64,000 bases of DNA, from NCBI RefSeq assembly GCF_000789235.1, contig NZ_KN525716.1, positions 3,770,766 to 3,834,765 on the forward strand, in the 5' to 3' direction. This document shows, piece after piece, positions 62,430 to 64,000 of this stretch. Both the position numbers and the translations under genes were made by a program. Positions within the stretch are counted from its first letter, which is position 1, and each line of letters begins with the position of its first letter. The stretch comes from Wocania ichthyoenteri Th78 (GTDB taxonomy: Bacteria; Bacteroidota; Bacteroidia; Flavobacteriales; Flavobacteriaceae). Under the pieces are notes generated by a model, which was given only the letters and a program-made list of their open reading frames with translations, was not told where the DNA came from and made no database searches.

Positions 62430-64000
62430 TGCTCTATAATTTCATTTAAAACTGTTTTTAATTTAGCAGTACCATTAGACCCAACTTGATATACAGCCAT
62501 TCCTCCTTCACCGACTGGCACTAATATTCTATCTGCTTTTGAAGGATCAATAATTGTACCATTAGGTAAATTATTAGTTCCAACTTCTCCTGTAAGGTTT
62601 TTTAAAGCTGCACTGGCTTCATCTGCATTCTTAAAGATACCTCTTTCTACAGCTCTTTCTACAGCATGGGGCAAGTTGGAATTGACTCCTTTAAGAATTT
62701 CTGAAGCTTTCCCCCCATTTATCAGCACTTTGATTCCTTTACTAGCTGCATTTATCTCTCCTGCAGGCGATGGTTCAAGTATCGTTAATAAAACTGATGC
62801 AGCTAAATAAGTTGAACCTTCTATTCCTTTTTGTAATTCTTTGCTTATTTCTTGTTTTGCATTAGAGACTACGGAATTTTTTAAGGCAACTGGGTCTTCA
62901 TTATAAGCTGTTGATAATGATATTGCCGTATCAACTATTCTAAGTGCTGTGCCCGGACTACGCGGATTATTGGTTTTTAAATTTTCCCATGTTGAAGCGC
63001 CAAAATCCGCAACAGCTCTTCCTATTCCTTTCAATGCTTGCCATGCCTCATAACAATTTATCCCTGGAGGGCAATTCCCATCTGGGTCGTTAAATGCTAT
63101 TGGATTGTTCATTGCATATGCATACGTAGAATTATGTATCTGCCCAATTGCACCTGCAAGAAGGTCAATATTCATCCATCTACCTAATGCAGGGTCATAA
63201 TTCCTTGCAGATACATCATACCAATCTAAACCTAACTCATCTTGATATTCCTTACCGCCAAACTTATACTTAAGCGCAGGATTCGTACTATTCACCACCG
63301 CATTATACCCTTTATGTTTAAGTCCAAATGGATAGTAGTTGTTTTCTTCTAGTATTTCAAGACTACCATTGCTGCCTTTATAACTCAACCTCACATTCCC
63401 TAAATGGTCTTTATACTGGTATACATACTCATAACCACTACCACTAGCATCTACATAACCTTCAGGATGATTAAAGAATTTCAAAGAACTGCCTTCGTAC
63501 ACATAGTTACCTGCATAATCTGTGGTGGTTGGCGTAATACTATTATTATACACAAACTTTCTCAGCTTTACACCTGTGGCATCGTAAATATACTTAATTT
63601 TTTTGTTATTGTTGTTCTCAAATTTTACTTCATCAGGTAGGTTTAAATGATTATAGGTAATACCATTGTTTGAAGGGTTGCCAATGCCCTTGTTCTGATC
63701 CTTGAGCATGTTACCATTGGAATCATACGCATAATCATTTGTAGAACCATTACTACCATCTTCAAAACCACTAGCTCCATCAATTAGCTCCTCAACCTTT
63801 AGTAGCTTATTTCCAGAATCATAAGTATAAGCCAAATAATCTAAAGCAACACTTTGTCCAAGACTACCTTTTTTATGTCTCTTTAAAGCAATTAAATTTC
63901 CATTTTTATCATAAGCTACATCAAATAACCTAAACCAATTAGTTTCCCCAGAATTGCTCGAATCATAATTGGCATCAGTAATTCTATTTAAAGCATCATA
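62426..64000 (-). CDS. RHS-repeat polymorphic toxin, C-terminal part (N-terminus off the right edge)
   Basis: At least 524 residues. YD/RHS repeats (YDKNGNLIALKRHKKGSLGQ, YAYDSNGNMLKDQNKG) run from the right edge; the first ATG inside the window (63835) is not the real start, as the frame is open to 64000. The RHS core closes with LGLDWYDVSARNYDPALGRW and PIAFNDPDG. The tip of about 220 residues has HAVERAVERGIFKNADEASA followed by IIDPSKADRILVPVGEGG. The HxxxR-x-x-ERGI pattern and the final beta strands are like DUF4258 RNase-type toxins. An apolar helix (STYLAASVLLTILEPSPAG) lies between. Confidence 0.87.
   Translation of the reverse strand, partial: YDALNRITDANYDSSNSGETNWFRLFDVAYDKNGNLIALKRHKKGSLGQSVALDYLAYTYDSGNKLLKVEELIDGASGFEDGSNGSTNDYAYDSNGNMLKDQNKGIGNPSNNGITYNHLNLPDEVKFENNNNKKIKYIYDATGVKLRKFVYNNSITPTTTDYAGNYVYEGSSLKFFNHPEGYVDASGSGYEYVYQYKDHLGNVRLSYKGSNGSLEILEENNYYPFGLKHKGYNAVVNSTNPALKYKFGGKEYQDELGLDWYDVSARNYDPALGRWMNIDLLAGAIGQIHNSTYAYAMNNPIAFNDPDGNCPPGINCYEAWQALKGIGRAVADFGASTWENLKTNNPRSPGTALRIVDTAISLSTAYNEDPVALKNSVVSNAKQEISKELQKGIEGSTYLAASVLLTILEPSPAGEINAASKGIKVLINGGKASEILKGVNSNLPHAVERAVERGIFKNADEASAALKNLTGEVGTNNLPNGTIIDPSKADRILVPVGEGGMAVYQVGSNGTAKLKTVLNEIIEQ
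63306..63340 (-). repeat. RHS core homology block, right copy
   Basis: Within the intact RHS gene, encoding NYYPFGLKHKGYN. It matches 55732-55766 at 33 of 35 positions and could be the site of homologous exchange between the two tips. Confidence 0.85.

Overview
The window is about 64 kb of an AT-rich chromosome that most likely belongs to a marine-type Flavobacteriaceae (Bacteroidota). This rests on a giant SprB-like adhesin, a CAL67264-type small membrane protein, TAnnTTTG-type promoter boxes, the gene content (MenB/A/C/E, EttA, OmpA lipoproteins) and REP-like repeats of the kind common in flavobacteria. I saw no rRNA, tRNA or CRISPR array.

Layout. 1-5071 is the N-terminal ~1690 residues of a secreted, repeat-built adhesin that runs off the left edge. 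5.2-13.5 kb is housekeeping and metabolism: patatin lipase, M20 amidohydrolase, PcrA/UvrD helicase, lipoprotein esterase, threonylcarbamoyl-AMP synthase, DUF819 transporter. 13.5-17.5 kb holds unknown small genes, a secreted coiled-coil protein and an IS3-family element inserted exactly at that gene's stop codon. 17.5-24.6 kb: OmpA lipoprotein, glycosyltransferase, HolA, YfcC transporter, Ung, C1 peptidase. 24.7-30.2 kb is a menaquinone operon (menB-menA-MBL hydrolase-menC-CPBP protease-menE) whose menE carries an in-frame REP-like palindrome. 30.2-37.9 kb: SppA, acyl-CoA carboxylase beta, a MarR-controlled flavin reductase operon, a 6S-like RNA candidate, EttA.

38.2-47.4 kb is a run of eight same-strand genes, mostly of unknown function: coiled-coil protein, unknown 354-aa protein, AAA+ ATPase with an atypical Walker B, NUDIX hydrolase, DUF6638-like protein, lipoprotein and two membrane proteins. 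Tight overlaps in its core suggest one machine; it is one of the two best candidates here for an undescribed system. Several families of intergenic repeats are interspersed in it. 47.7-53.0 kb returns to ordinary genes (S9 peptidase, MarR-GNAT, arginase family, coiled-coil membrane protein).

53.0-64.0 kb is an accessory island. A RAYT transposase flanked by its own inverted REPs has left only the C-terminal part of an XRE regulator. Two RHS loci follow on the minus strand. The right one (off the right edge) ends in a DUF4258-like toxin tip with an overlapping DUF2283-like immunity gene. The left one is an orphan RHS tip carrying a zinc-metalloprotease motif, followed by a frameshifted lipoprotein that may be its immunity protein. 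A near-identical 35-bp block of RHS core DNA lies at the truncation point of the orphan, which suggests how tips are swapped. Between the two RHS loci sit a mobile module (P-loop ATPase, an intact and a degenerate tyrosine recombinase, ORF6N protein, divergent XRE regulator) and a DUF2188 gene bracketed by two inverted copies of a bulged, attC-like hairpin plus two long perfect hairpins. This is the second candidate for an undescribed system.
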